Source: Phoebastria nigripes (taxonomy: Eukaryota; Chordata; Aves; Procellariiformes; Diomedeidae). Taken from it: a stretch of DNA of 64,000 nt. Position 1 is the stretch's first letter; every line of letters starts with the position of its first letter. Under the pieces are notes generated by a model, which made no database searches, was not told where the DNA came from, and saw only the letters and a list, made by a program, of their open reading frames with translations. A program made the position numbers and the translations under genes. The DNA lies in assembly GCA_035582835.1 (NCBI GenBank), contig JAYKAV010001787.1, positions 124,001-188,000 on the forward strand, given 5' to 3'. Below are positions 11,252 to 22,181 of this stretch, piece after piece.

Positions 11252-12085
11252 TACTTATGGCTCAGAAAAAAATCTCCCTAGGGTGTTTAAAATAGATTTT
11301 AAAATTCATGCTTTTCCTCAAACCTATACTGTCAGTTGCTTTTGAGCATGGTTACAATATACTACTCAGCTATTAGTCTTTAATCCATAAATAAAGGAGA
11401 AATGTTCATCAGCATGAAAAAATAGGCTGGCCATGCTTCCTGTCCACCATTTCCAAGTTCATGAGCCTGCCATCCAGGAAGCTATGCAGTTTAGCAGCAA
11501 ACCTAAACTTCTTACTCATTGGAAGTCAAGAGGCCATTAATACTTTCAAAGACAATTTATTATGAAATAAAATGAATTAAAGAAACTTTACCGTAATGAT
11601 GCCTCCACAACATGCCACGTAATTAGCATCTCCTTTTAAAAAAAGAGAGCAGCCTGGCAGAGCATACATGAAGAATTTCAAGGATTGAAGTACAGAGATA
11701 CCTATAAAGAGAAAACTTGCTTAACTCCTCTAGTACTTACAAGCTGCCCATAGACATTGCTAACAACCTGTTGTTTGGCCAGAGCAACTAAGTTTGCTGA
11801 AATTCATTCAGATTGGATGAGTATTTCAGGTATTGAAATACATTAGAGAGGTCTGAAATGGAAAAATCTTTACAGCATACCATAGGTCACTTAACTTTCT
11901 ACTTCTTAAGTCTTTACTTTCAAGGTACTCTGCAATGTGTAAAACTGTATCTTCTCTTTTCTTGACCTCATAGAGCTTAGGAGAAACCATCTCTGCATGA
12001 GAAAAGGAAGAGCTCAGCCCTGATTGATACATGAAAGACACTAAATATCCTTCGGGGGGATTAATGTCATTCTGACACTTAATAC

Positions 12086-12098
12086 AAAAAAAAAAAAA

Positions 12099-12129
<31 letters not shown>
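12086..12129 (+). repeat. Poly(A) tract, about 44 nt with one C
   Basis: A run broken only by a C at 12099. The sequence to its left is not recognisably a retrocopy, so I treat it as a simple repeat. Confidence 0.9.
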
Positions 12130-12131
<2 letters not shown>

Positions 12132-13179
12132 AGAGGTAAGAATGACAAATTAACATTTGTTAAGGCCTCTAAAGAAGATGCAAATGACTAACTAATCCCT
12201 GTAGCAGATTGAAGAAAAAGGAGAAAAAAAATGAAAGCATTGTGCAATTAGTGCAGGTTATTAATATTGATAGAGGAAGGCTAAAAAAGTGGCCCAATTA
12301 CTTTGCAAGAGTTACAGTGTGTTGTATACTTCTTACCTTCATGACAGGTAGGCTACATAAGCTGCCTGAGGTGATAATTAGGAACCAAGGAGTCACCGAG
12401 TCCTTTTTTAACACTATTCATTGAGAATGAATATTGCACCTTTGTTTTAAAGCATCCCTAGAAGGGCATCCAAGGTTTTTCCTACTCTTGCTGAAGCTTT
12501 TACACCAAATTAAAAAAATTGTTTTACTGTGTTCAGTGACTGATGTGGAGCTATATTAAAACCTAAATATTGATCTGATCTCTGGCAGCCATTTTCCTCT
12601 TTCACTCTTCCCTGCTCTTCCCNATGGGACTCCTCAGCTGCTGCTGAACAGTACTATTTTCCACAAACAGATCCACTGAAGTTAATAAGATTATTTATGG
12701 AACAAGGTTCTGCCAAACATGACTAAAAAATTCAGAATCTGCCCCTTAGCATATAAAATAATGAAAAATGACACATGCACTTAAATGTAAGCAAATGAGC
12801 ATTGAAAGGAAAGCTGGGCATGTCTAAGTCTTTGTGCAACTGGAGTCCTGGCAAAATAAAAAAGGAGCAGCTTGCAGTTGCTTCAGCAAGCTTGAATTGG
12901 TGCTATAGGACTGTTCAGTGATATATTCCTCCCTGGAATAGTTTTGCTTTGACACTTTTTCTGCCGGGAAGCAAGTTATTGCATGGAAGGTGGCAGAGAG
13001 GAGCCTCTGATTCTTGATCTGCCTGCAAGTGCTCTCAGCACACAGGGAGCAGGTCAGTCACAGCTCTCTGCAAAAGGAGGAGAAGAATAAGGTCCTGCCA
13101 TTGCTCTTAAGGCAAAGAAAGAAATGGCAGGTAGACCAATGAGATTCTGCAGATGATGAAAAGGAAGCTTCTCCATCTC

Positions 13180-13530
13180 TCTCAGGTACTTTATAGCCCT
13201 CATTACCATGTTATCAAAGCGCCTTGCAATTCTAATACCCATTTTTGTCCCCACTTCTATAGCACAGAAAGACCNCTAGCATCATTTTACAGATGCTGCT
13301 GGTTAAGCATCAGGGAAACTATTAGCACATCCACAGCCCGGTGGTGGGTGGATCCACTAGGGTGCAGAGCAGAGATCCCCGGAGGCAGATCCCAGGGAGG
13401 CGCAGGTTGGTGTGATACGAGCGTGACCCCACAGTGATGTGCCCAAGCCAGGAAGCTGCGCTTCGGGGCCCCACACTGCAAACTCAGGCGTAGGACTCCT
13501 GACCTCCCCCTGGCCCACCCGCAGCCACTT
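13180..13530 (+). repeat. Possible ancient CORE/MIR-like SINE remnant
   Basis: Pieces resemble, in the right order, the amniote MIR/CORE-SINE pattern: cattttacagatg at about 13284, a later ctcaggcgtaggactcctgac near 13480, then a C-rich run and a 'cagccac' ending. The match is weak and interrupted, so this is a tentative pattern-based call. Confidence 0.3.
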
Positions 13531-16500
13531 TTGGCATCTGCACTGTGCTTCTTTGCACATCCAGCTGTGACCTGGCAACAGAGAAGCAACGCTGCTGCCT
13601 GTGCCCTGGGGAACTCACTGGCATCCATCAGGGGAAGCCTGGGGAAGGACAAGAGATGCACTGAGGTTCCCCCTCACACCCCAGTCAATGCCTCAACTTC
13701 CCCTTGTCTCTCAAACTCCATCACACCTGACATTTACAGAGGACTTACTTGCTATTCAAAGGATTCAAACAAACTTTACAAGCCACAGTTGAAGTCCCAA
13801 CAGATGTGTAGCTACCCAAACTGAAACCTGGCCAGTGTACCAGAAGATCCTGACCTGCGTAGGAAAAAAAAGTGCTGACAGATTTCTGTTAGCCTGCCCA
13901 CCTGCACACCCTGACAGATTACATGTCTTCCACTCACAAAGGCTTTTCTGGCTGCTGCCACCCATATGACAATGCTGGAATATGGTTCACTGATGGGTTA
14001 GAGGAGAAAAGTGTTAGATATCCAAAAAAGGTTTAAATCTATTGAACACTGTAAACTCAAAGCACAAAGAAAAGCCATATTCCACCAACATATTTCATTT
14101 TTCTTACCGCTACTACAATTTTCCTTATCCTTTTGACTCACATGACATGGTTTAGCATGATATAATTTATCAACAAATGACACATCCTATTGTGTTACAT
14201 CTGTCTGACATGAAAAAAACAGGTACCTTTTGGACTAAGCTGACAACAATTTAGGTGTAACAACCCAAACTGCCTGTGGAAGGCTGCAAGACTATTTTAC
14301 CCTTCATGATCAGCTTTCTCTGCCATTTTTAAGATGGACAGCAAAGGCACAAACTGTTAAACCCTGCCAAACCAAGTGACAAAGACCACACCTTGGCTAA
14401 TTATTGCTAGCCCAGGTGAAGTTTGAAGTGCCTGGAGACCAAAAAGCTCACAGGTGAGGTTTTGTACTGTGTCTCTTAAAAAGTATCTACATGGTATTTT
14501 ACAAGCCTGTTCTGCATGTGCTCCAAGCTGAGCAGAAATTTCATTAGGACTCATTAGTTCACGCTCAGTGCTAACCCATCGTGCTCATATAACTCCTGAT
14601 TGGCCTGGCATGTGGGTAAAATAACCTTGCCTCTGCTTGCAAAATAGCGTGTGGTGTGCCCTTGGAGAGAGATCGTCGCATTCCTAGCCTCAGGGGGATT
14701 ACTCTTGCTTGTTTGAAAGCAAAGCAGAAGAAAATTGCTTTGCACCCTCCCAAACCATAGCAGCTTTAGGAAGTGGAAAGAGGGCTCCTGGCCACGTACG
14801 GATGCCCTCCTACAGAATGCAGGAAGGCTGGAAATCTCCTTTCTTCCCTAATTGTTAAAGATTCCCCACCCCAGCATAATCTGTTAAACCTGGGCTTGCA
14901 GTGCTGTCCTCAGGAACCAGTTATGCTTATTTGCTGCTCTGCATGACCAAAGCAGTTTCCATCTACTCAGGATATGGGGCTACTGTTGGGACCAATTTGA
15001 GCTGTCCATTCCTTCCATGCATAGCAGTGAAACTATAAGGATTAGTGAAGATCTATTCCCAAACTGTATTGACATTCACCAGACTCTCAAGGTTTTCTAT
15101 TTTTGTGCTATCTCCCACAGCCCCTATAAACATTTCATCATCTATGCAAAAACCATGAAGCAGACCTGATTCCAGCAACAGATCCATTGAGTTAATGTTG
15201 ACACGCTATTTATACCAGTTGAAGATGAATGTGACAATAAAAGAAATGGAAAAATACCAATAGGATACAACTAACATTATGGAATATGAAGGGATATAAG
15301 TGAGAAGGAGCCAGGACATATTTCCCTTGACTTCAGTGCAGCTATGCCAGAACACTACTGCTGAAGATTTGGCCTGCAGCAGTCTGGATAAACAGCTTGC
15401 CTCTGCATCAGAGCAGCAACAGTGAGACATCAAAAAGGCAACAAATCTTGGAGAATGGTGGTATGGATGTGCTGCTGGGCTCTAATATAATCAGCTTTTA
15501 TGGAGAGCTTTCCATCGCTTGCTCTTAAGGCCTAATTGCAAGGCATTATCTGGCCAAACAGTGTATGGAAGTAGCACGTAATAACAATTGCCCGCAGGAA
15601 GCTCAGGTAGTGCAGCACACAAGATGAGGAGCTATTCTTACTTACGTTGCTTATTACCCAGGAGCTGATTCAAGGAGTAGTTACAGTTGAGCCATTAAGC
15701 CACTGGTGACCCTAATATATCTCAATTCAAATTCATTATAGGAGTGATTTTACCAAATGCTAGCAGTGACACTGAAATGTGGGAAGAGGATTGAATTTTG
15801 AATGAGGAAGAAAATTACTAAAAAAGACTTTCTGGGGGGAAAAAAACACTTTAAGAAATTAAAATCTTTAGCCTCTGCATGGTTGTTATGCAACCCTGCC
15901 ATACTGGCATAGGAGGAGGCACACCTATGCCTAAAGAAAAAAGACGAATAACAGTCAATAAAGTCACAGTTTTGGGGGAAACAGAAACCCAGCCCAAATG
16001 TACCCTTCAGATAGGGTGCTTGGCCAAATCTAAAGCTAGCATCAGCTGACAGAGCACCAGAAAGTCATCCAGCTTCTGGGCAGAAAGCATGCCAGCTCCA
16101 GCAGGAAAAAGTTCCCAAGGCTGATCACGGCCAATATTCACACTTTCACATCCTACTACAAACTCTGGCTTTCGTCACTGACGGACTACAGCTGTTGAAG
16201 GGAGCATTCTCCAACACGTGTAGGAGAAGGTGACATTTCTGCCATGTATGAAGGTGATAACACCAAAGTTAAGCCTTACATCTGTAAATAGCTTCCGTTT
16301 CATCCCTTTTCTTCTTCTTTGTCTCCAACTGATCTGTCAGAGGGCATTGTGGCACATTTCTGGCAGCAGGACAAGGCAGAGGAGTAAACACAGTTTGCTC
16401 CTGCTTAGTCTTCAGATCCCATGATGAGATTGGAATGCCAGATTCATTTAAAAAAAAATCAAACATTTCTCGGATACAAAACTCTGAATCCACCCCATTC

Positions 16501-17054
16501 TGCAAAAAACTTGAAACAATAGATCCCACAGTCCCACCTGTACTTGGCTTCTCAGCTCAACCTAATCCTGAAGCCAGATGCCGCCTTCAAAGGGAACCAA
16601 CTATGGCACAGCATGGGGCAGGGTCAGGCCTGATGCAGAGAAAGGTCCAGCATTCAGCTTTTCTTCCATTTATTTTTAAATGCTTCTTCCCAGGAAGAGG
16701 ATAGGGAGAGGTTTGTAGAGGATGTTTAGCTCCAGGGACATCATTAAAACAAGCAGAGGGGGAAATAATCACACTGGGCCACATCCATGGATCCTCTAGG
16801 AGTAAGGATATCCCTTAGGAAGCACCTCTATTACTGACTGCCCTACAAGGCTGGTGACGGTGACTGCTCTGTGCTGAGAGGAATCAGAGAGGCAGTGAGG
16901 GCAGATAATACAATTGCACTGGTTAACCTCAGCTCCAGATGAGTGGTAGCCTATTGCAAAAACCAAATGGCAGTCACCCAGGAGGTCTAAGAGAACTCAA
17001 GAGTCAAGTAGTAGAGTTACTAATAGCAATATGTAAGCATATTAACCACTTAAA

Positions 17055-17855
17055 ANGTCCTCTAATCTAAAGAATGGGTGTAATGTCAATCCTTAAGAAA
17101 AGGTCCCAGGGAGACCTGGGGAATCGCAGGCCTGTAATCATTATGGCAACACTGGGCAAATTAGCAGAAACTGTAATAAAGGATGCAGCTACAGAGCATG
17201 GAAAAATGCCAGAGCTGTGAGGAACTGCAAGGGAAATCCTGCCTTACGGATCCTTGCAGAAAAGGGGGATCTTGATACAGTCTCTTTGTATTTCCAAGAG
17301 GCTTTTGACAAAGTCCTTCATCAAAGGCTTTTAAGGAAGCCAAATGAGAGATGGAGAAATGAGACAATTCTGACCTGGACAAAAAACTAGCTAAGTCATG
17401 GGTCAAAGTGAAGAGGCTGGAAAAAAGAGCTGATTTAGAAGAATTTGGTACAAGTCTACAAAATAAGGAGTGGCATGGAAGTGATGGATGGGAATCAACT
17501 TTTTTACCATCTCTCTCACTCCAAGAACTAAGGGGCATTAGATGAAGCCAGGAGAGCAGGTTTTTAACACAACAGGTAGCAGACCTGTGTAATTCCTTCT
17601 TAAAGTATATTGTGGGTGCAAGAGTGGGCACTGATTCAAGGAAAGATTGGATGATTACCTGGAAGAGACATGATTTAGGGTTGCTAAATGGACAAGCAAC
17701 AAGAGACTCAGGAAATCCCCAGAGCTGTATGAAGTTGGAGGCTGAGAGAATATTAGGGGAAGGTATCACATAAGTTTGTCTGCTCTTCCTCTTCTTTAGG
17801 TGTCCATTTATGACCACTCCTGGAGACAGAGTAGCGGATCCTTGGTGTGAACNTT
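17055..17855 (+). mobile_element. Ancient L3/CR1-like LINE remnant with internal deletion
   Basis: In broken plus-strand frames I read reverse-transcriptase pieces: GVMSILKKRSQGDLGNRRPV (family pattern [14 protein letters not shown]), then SLYFQEAFDKVLHQRLL (family LDFQKAFDxVPHxxLL, including the first catalytic Asp region). Around 17440 the sequence jumps to the far C-terminal/3' UTR part (ctgtgtaattccttcttaaa, then gattggatgattacctgga). It ends with the hallmark L3/CR1 tail block, cactcctggagacagag then a degraded 'ggacccttggtctga'-like segment. The FADD-containing middle of RT is absent. The 218-codon open frame on the minus strand (17161-17817) is a shadow of this remnant, not a gene. Confidence 0.72.
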
Positions 17856-20800
17856 GTCACCAGTTTTAGGCATGTGAGACCCTACAATGGCCAATCCTGA
17901 CTTAAAGAGAATTAGCTTTCTACAATAGCTGAGGACCTTCTACTATGTTAATTGGAATACTTTATTTATGTTAATCTCCTAAGTTTTCTCCCTGACATAC
18001 TCACTGTCTTGTATAGAAGTTACAGCACTGAAATATGCCGGTACCGATAATTCTGGAAATGGGAGAAACTTTCTATTAGTTAGCTCTTGAGTCATATATC
18101 CCTACTGCCTCCAGATTCACGTAAGGACAGTGGTTCATTACTAAGAGTTGAAGTCATTGCTTGCCAAGTACATGTCTAATTTTATGCATTTGAATTGTTT
18201 CATGCATATCAAAATGACAACTCATGCTTAAACTTGGATACTTGCTTGAGAATATTCCTCAGTTAGGGGCTTCCACTGGCAAGGGACAGCTTCCCCTGTT
18301 TTGAAGAAATGCATCAAAGTATTTTCTTTTTCCTTCTCCTTTGTTAAGCTAATCTACTTCTGAGCACCTATAACTGAAAGACCACCTCTGGTCTCTTGGT
18401 GCATGGAGTAAACAAGGGAAAAAACCTGTTTCTCTGATCATTCACTTCAAGTTTGCTTGCAGAAGAAGGAAGCAAGACCACCTGAACTAAGATGTGGAAC
18501 AACCACAGCCCTGCCTTAAGCAATATTACTGGCAAATTATCACAAGCATAGAAATCGTCAGAGCAAATTCCAGCTATGAAACACATCATTATACGTGTCC
18601 CCTCTCCTAGGTTCTCTTACAGAAACACAGTGCCACAGGACATGGCATGCTCTTTTGATGGTTTCTTTTTTCAGAGTGGTAGAGAAATTATTTTGCAAAT
18701 TGTCTTTGCTTTGGAGGCTTTAACAGAATTTCTCTGTTCAGTGAAATATTGAGACAAAATTCAAAAAATANGCTTTTTTTTTTGGCAGAACTAGTTTGAC
18801 CTAAAAGCTATATGTGGTCATGAAAAGGAGAGAAATGTTTTTAGGAACTGCAGAGTTCCCTGGAAGAAAAAGGCTTAGCAAGTAAAAAGTTCAGAGGCAG
18901 ATGCCTCGATTCGGTACTTCTGATGTATTTAACTTTATGCTTTTTATCCTTTGATAATGATTCACTGACTTTTAGTGGTTCTGCAAAATAATATACTGAT
19001 AGCAGTCTGTATAGAAACAGTATATGAACTACTACGTTTCCCTACAGAGCTCTGCAATTGCCTCTGCGTCCTGCTATGTACCTAATGTTCATGCCATTTG
19101 CCAAGCCTAAACAGGGACCAACTACTGTGCTAGACTATGGATTTTTGTTCATTAATATTTACCCTGTTTTTTGGGGTTTTTTGCAGCCTGATTTGTACTT
19201 AGTCCATTGAGTCTATGAGGCATTTTTTCAATAAATGATGATGGTATTTTGCATATGTGGAACTCTTTGCCATTGTGTGTCTAACAACTGTATTAGCAGA
19301 ACACTATCTGGCCACAGTCTCTGGGAAACTCTGTAAAAAAGAAGTTTGCATATAAAATCCTACCCTTTCTAAGGGTGCTTCAGCTTCTAGAAGACTCTCT
19401 TGACTTGGATACATCAAGCTCTTACTAACGAGATGGTTTTGCTCCCTAAAACCAAGGTGCTCAAAATTGGCCATTGGGAATAAGAAGTTCCAGTTCAGTG
19501 CAGCTGTACATCGTCCTAAGGGTACTGCATTAAATTATTTTGTGTAGGATTACACTTATTTTTCCTAGGACTGTAATGCCCACTGCCACAAGCTGGCTCA
19601 CTTACATTAAAGCATGCCAGATACTGCAAGCAACATCACTGCTGGTGGGAGATATCAGCAAAAAGCTGGTGCAGACCATACAACACATTGGTTGGTGAGC
19701 ATCTGTCTTGTTGTTTTCAATTATGTTTTATGATCTTGTAAGGAGACAGGACTTGAGGAGACCTTTGAAGGGAAGAGAGATGATGTCTTCCCTGGGGAAG
19801 ATCTGGGTATGCTCTAGGAGAGAAGGCTGCAACCACGCAGGGTATGGCAGCAGCAGCAGAGAAGCAGCACAGCCCAGGGCTGGAGGCCTGCAGAACATGC
19901 AGGGGCTGCAGGAGGAGATGGGAAGCAACCAGTCCAGCTCCAGAGGGGACAGAAAGACCCCTAGGAAACAGAAGAGGCTGGGCAGACTTTGCTGCAGTTT
20001 ATGAAGTAACAGAAACCAAGCCTAGAAATACAGATCAATTTGTAAGGGCATAGGGCGTGGAAAAACTGTGTATAAAACTTTTNAAATTTCTTTTCTGTCT
20101 ATCCTATTTACTTTGATGTTTCTCTATTTAAAAAAAAAAAATCATGTTTTAATTTCTAATAAAATCTGCTTTTTACATCTTTAATTTTTTTTGTTTCCAT
20201 CTCCTTTGAGACCTTCTCACTACCACAGATGTTCAAAGCCCTGGCCAGCTGGGGTTCCAGTCTCCCAGAGGCTGCAGGATCTCTGTGTCAGGAGGTAATA
20301 CACTGATGCGTGCACAGCCTCTGCCTTTGTCACGTCTCTGTCATCTGCTTATGGAAAGTCTGGAGCTAAGCAGCACAAAAAGGATCAAAGCTCCATGTTG
20401 CCAGCTCCATTTTGGGGCATTTTACTCCTGAGCTTTGCATGCTCAACATTTTTGCTCCTATGTGGTGCCCCTCCAGAGCTGCCTTAGACATCTGTCAGCT
20501 TATGGAGCCAGTCTGAACATGAATCAAAACACAGTTCCTGCATGCTGGAGGCAGGGCTTGATGGACAATCATATAATGAGGAAACGTGATCAAAGAATGA
20601 ACACATTTAATAAAGAGGCAGAAAGAAAAGGAAGGATGGTGGCAAAGAGTTAATGTTCAGACTCCTCAAAATAAATACATCATCAGGGTTAGCAGTTTCT
20701 AATGAATTCGGTGATTCTATTTAGCAGTGGAAATGCTGTTTGTTGCTTGGCATTTCAGTGCTTACATAATTTATAGTCTATTATTTGATAATGTATTGAA

Positions 20801-21652
20801 GCAGGTTGTTGTCTTTGGCACCATCAAAGCTGTCTGCTAATTCACTGCTTGACCTTCTCTGCATGCGTGTAAAATGGAAAAGAAGTGGTGCAGGGCACGC
20901 TGCGGTGGTTCCAAAAATGGCTTAGCATTCAGACAGTTTGATTTGTATGAACCTCACCACCGAACTCTAGTTTTATTTATATATGTTTGGAAAAAAGTAA
21001 CAAACAGGTGGTAAAGCAATATTTTAAAAGACTGACACATTTCTATTCCATTTGGCTTCTTGGCCAAGTGTCATTTTATAACCTAGATAGTGAAAATGTC
21101 CTGGCATTAGGGTGTAACTGGACACATCATACTTCTACCCCATGTCTATGAGTCACCTACACAGCCAAAGGTGTCCTGTCCTGTTCATCCCTGGGAATGA
21201 GAGGAGATATGCTAATATCCAGTGCACATATGGGAAGCAGGACTCCACTTGTATATAGGAACATTTACAAAAGTATTTCACTTTCTGGATACTGAACATA
21301 AACAGTTTGCATCCAATTTTCAGAGAAGTTAAAAATGTTAGATAAAAGGGAGCTGCAGATGATCCAGAAGTCACCAAAACACCATGAAAAACAACCAGAA
21401 ATATCAATTCTGGAGACCGCTTTGCTTCATGCATTCCCTGTAATGGGGAGAACAGAAATTATTGCTAGTACGTGACAAATGGAAGAAAGCTGTAAGGCTG
21501 TCCATTGACAGGGGCTCTCCAGCAGTGGTAAGCTGCTCAGCGTACCTTTCAGTATGCTGAGGGGACAATTTGCATGTGCCACAGTGTCACAGTTCTTCAA
21601 ACAAGAAGAATCAATTTTTAAGCACCAGCAGATTCCCATTGACTTCACTTTG
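17856..21652. other. Intergenic DNA, no gene recognised
   Basis: AT-rich unique sequence. It includes a GC/purine-rich block at 19740-20000 followed by TATA-like and AATAAA signals (listed separately), and a conserved-looking stretch at about 20.65-20.90 kb. No exon could be supported. Confidence 0.55.
19708..20220 (+). other. Unclassified module: GC-rich block, TATA-like motif, AATAAA
   Basis: A GC/purine-rich, 98-codon open block (19708-20004) is followed by TATAAAA at 20071-20077, AT-rich sequence, AATAAA at 20158-20163 and a T-rich downstream region. The TATA-to-AATAAA spacing of about 90 bp would suit an LTR U3-R arrangement. The AATAAA with T-rich downstream DNA would also suit the last exon of a non-coding RNA. 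I cannot match it to a named family; chance is possible. Confidence 0.3.
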
Positions 21653-21657
21653 GACTG
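21653..21657. repeat. Target-site duplication, left copy (GACTG)
   Basis: GACTG directly abuts the LTR end at 21658 and is repeated exactly on the other side. Confidence 0.85.
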
Positions 21658-22176
21658 TGTTGGGGTTTAACCCAGCAGGCAGTCAAACACCACACAGCCG
21701 CTCGCTCACTCCCCCCTCCCCTCAGTGGGATGGGGGAGAGAATNGAAAAAAAAAGTAAAATTTGTGGATTGAGATAAAGACAGTTTAATAAAACAGAAAA
21801 GGAAGGGAAAATAATGATGATAATAATAATGATAGAATATACAAAATGAGTGATGCACAACGCAATTGCTCACCACCCGCTGAGCNATACCCAAGCAGCG
21901 ATCACTACTTCCTGGACCACGCCTCCTATTTATATATTGAGCATGATGTCACATGGTATGGAATACCCCATTGGCCAGTTGGGCTAGCTGTCCCGGCTAT
22001 GCTCCCTCCCAGCTTCTTGTGCAGGTGGCAGAGCATGGGAAGCTGAAAAGTCCTTGACTAGCAGACTACTTAGCAACAACTAAAAACATCAGTGTGTTAT
22101 CAACATTCTTTTCATACTAAATCCAAAACACAGCACTAGGAAGAAAATTAACTCTATCCCAGCCGAAACCAGGACA
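21658..22176 (-). mobile_element. Solo LTR of an avian endogenous retrovirus (ERVL-type by TSD length)
   Basis: Read on the minus strand it begins TGTCCTGGTTTCGGCTGGGA and ends GGGTTAAACCCCAACA, so it has TG...CA ends. Promoter and end-processing signals come in LTR order: a CCAAT box (21970-21974), TATATAAATA (21927-21936) and ATTAAA (21784-21789). An ATT/ATC-rich stretch lies upstream of ATTAAA, and U5 is C/G-rich. The 519-bp length and sequence match an LTR family common in bird genomes (recognised from memory). No gag, pol or env sequence is attached on either side, so this is a recombined solo LTR. The exact 5-bp target duplication supports class III/ERVL, which makes 5-bp duplications. 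Short open frames across it are not coding. Confidence 0.9.
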
Positions 22177-22181
22177 GACTG
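22177..22181. repeat. Target-site duplication, right copy (GACTG)
   Basis: GACTG directly follows the LTR end at 22176 and is identical to the left copy. Confidence 0.85.

Larger units (their letters stand above)
11252..17054. other. Intergenic DNA, no gene recognised
   Basis: Unique sequence with a long poly(A) tract near 12.1 kb, a GC-richer block at 13.25-13.7 kb that may hold an ancient SINE, and a compositionally balanced stretch at about 15.48-15.70 kb that resembles conserved non-coding DNA. The open frames (up to 124 codons, 13287-13661 minus) follow the GC-rich block and show no domain. Confidence 0.55.

Noticed and set aside
13287..13661. 124-codon minus-strand frame in a GC-richer block
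   Set aside because: GC-rich DNA lengthens chance frames; two further frames overlap it on each strand, and none has a recognisable domain.
17161..17817. 218-codon open frame on the minus strand, the second longest in the window
   Set aside because: It lies antisense to an old L3/CR1-like LINE whose RT and 3' tail motifs read on the plus strand; the protein has no recognisable domain.
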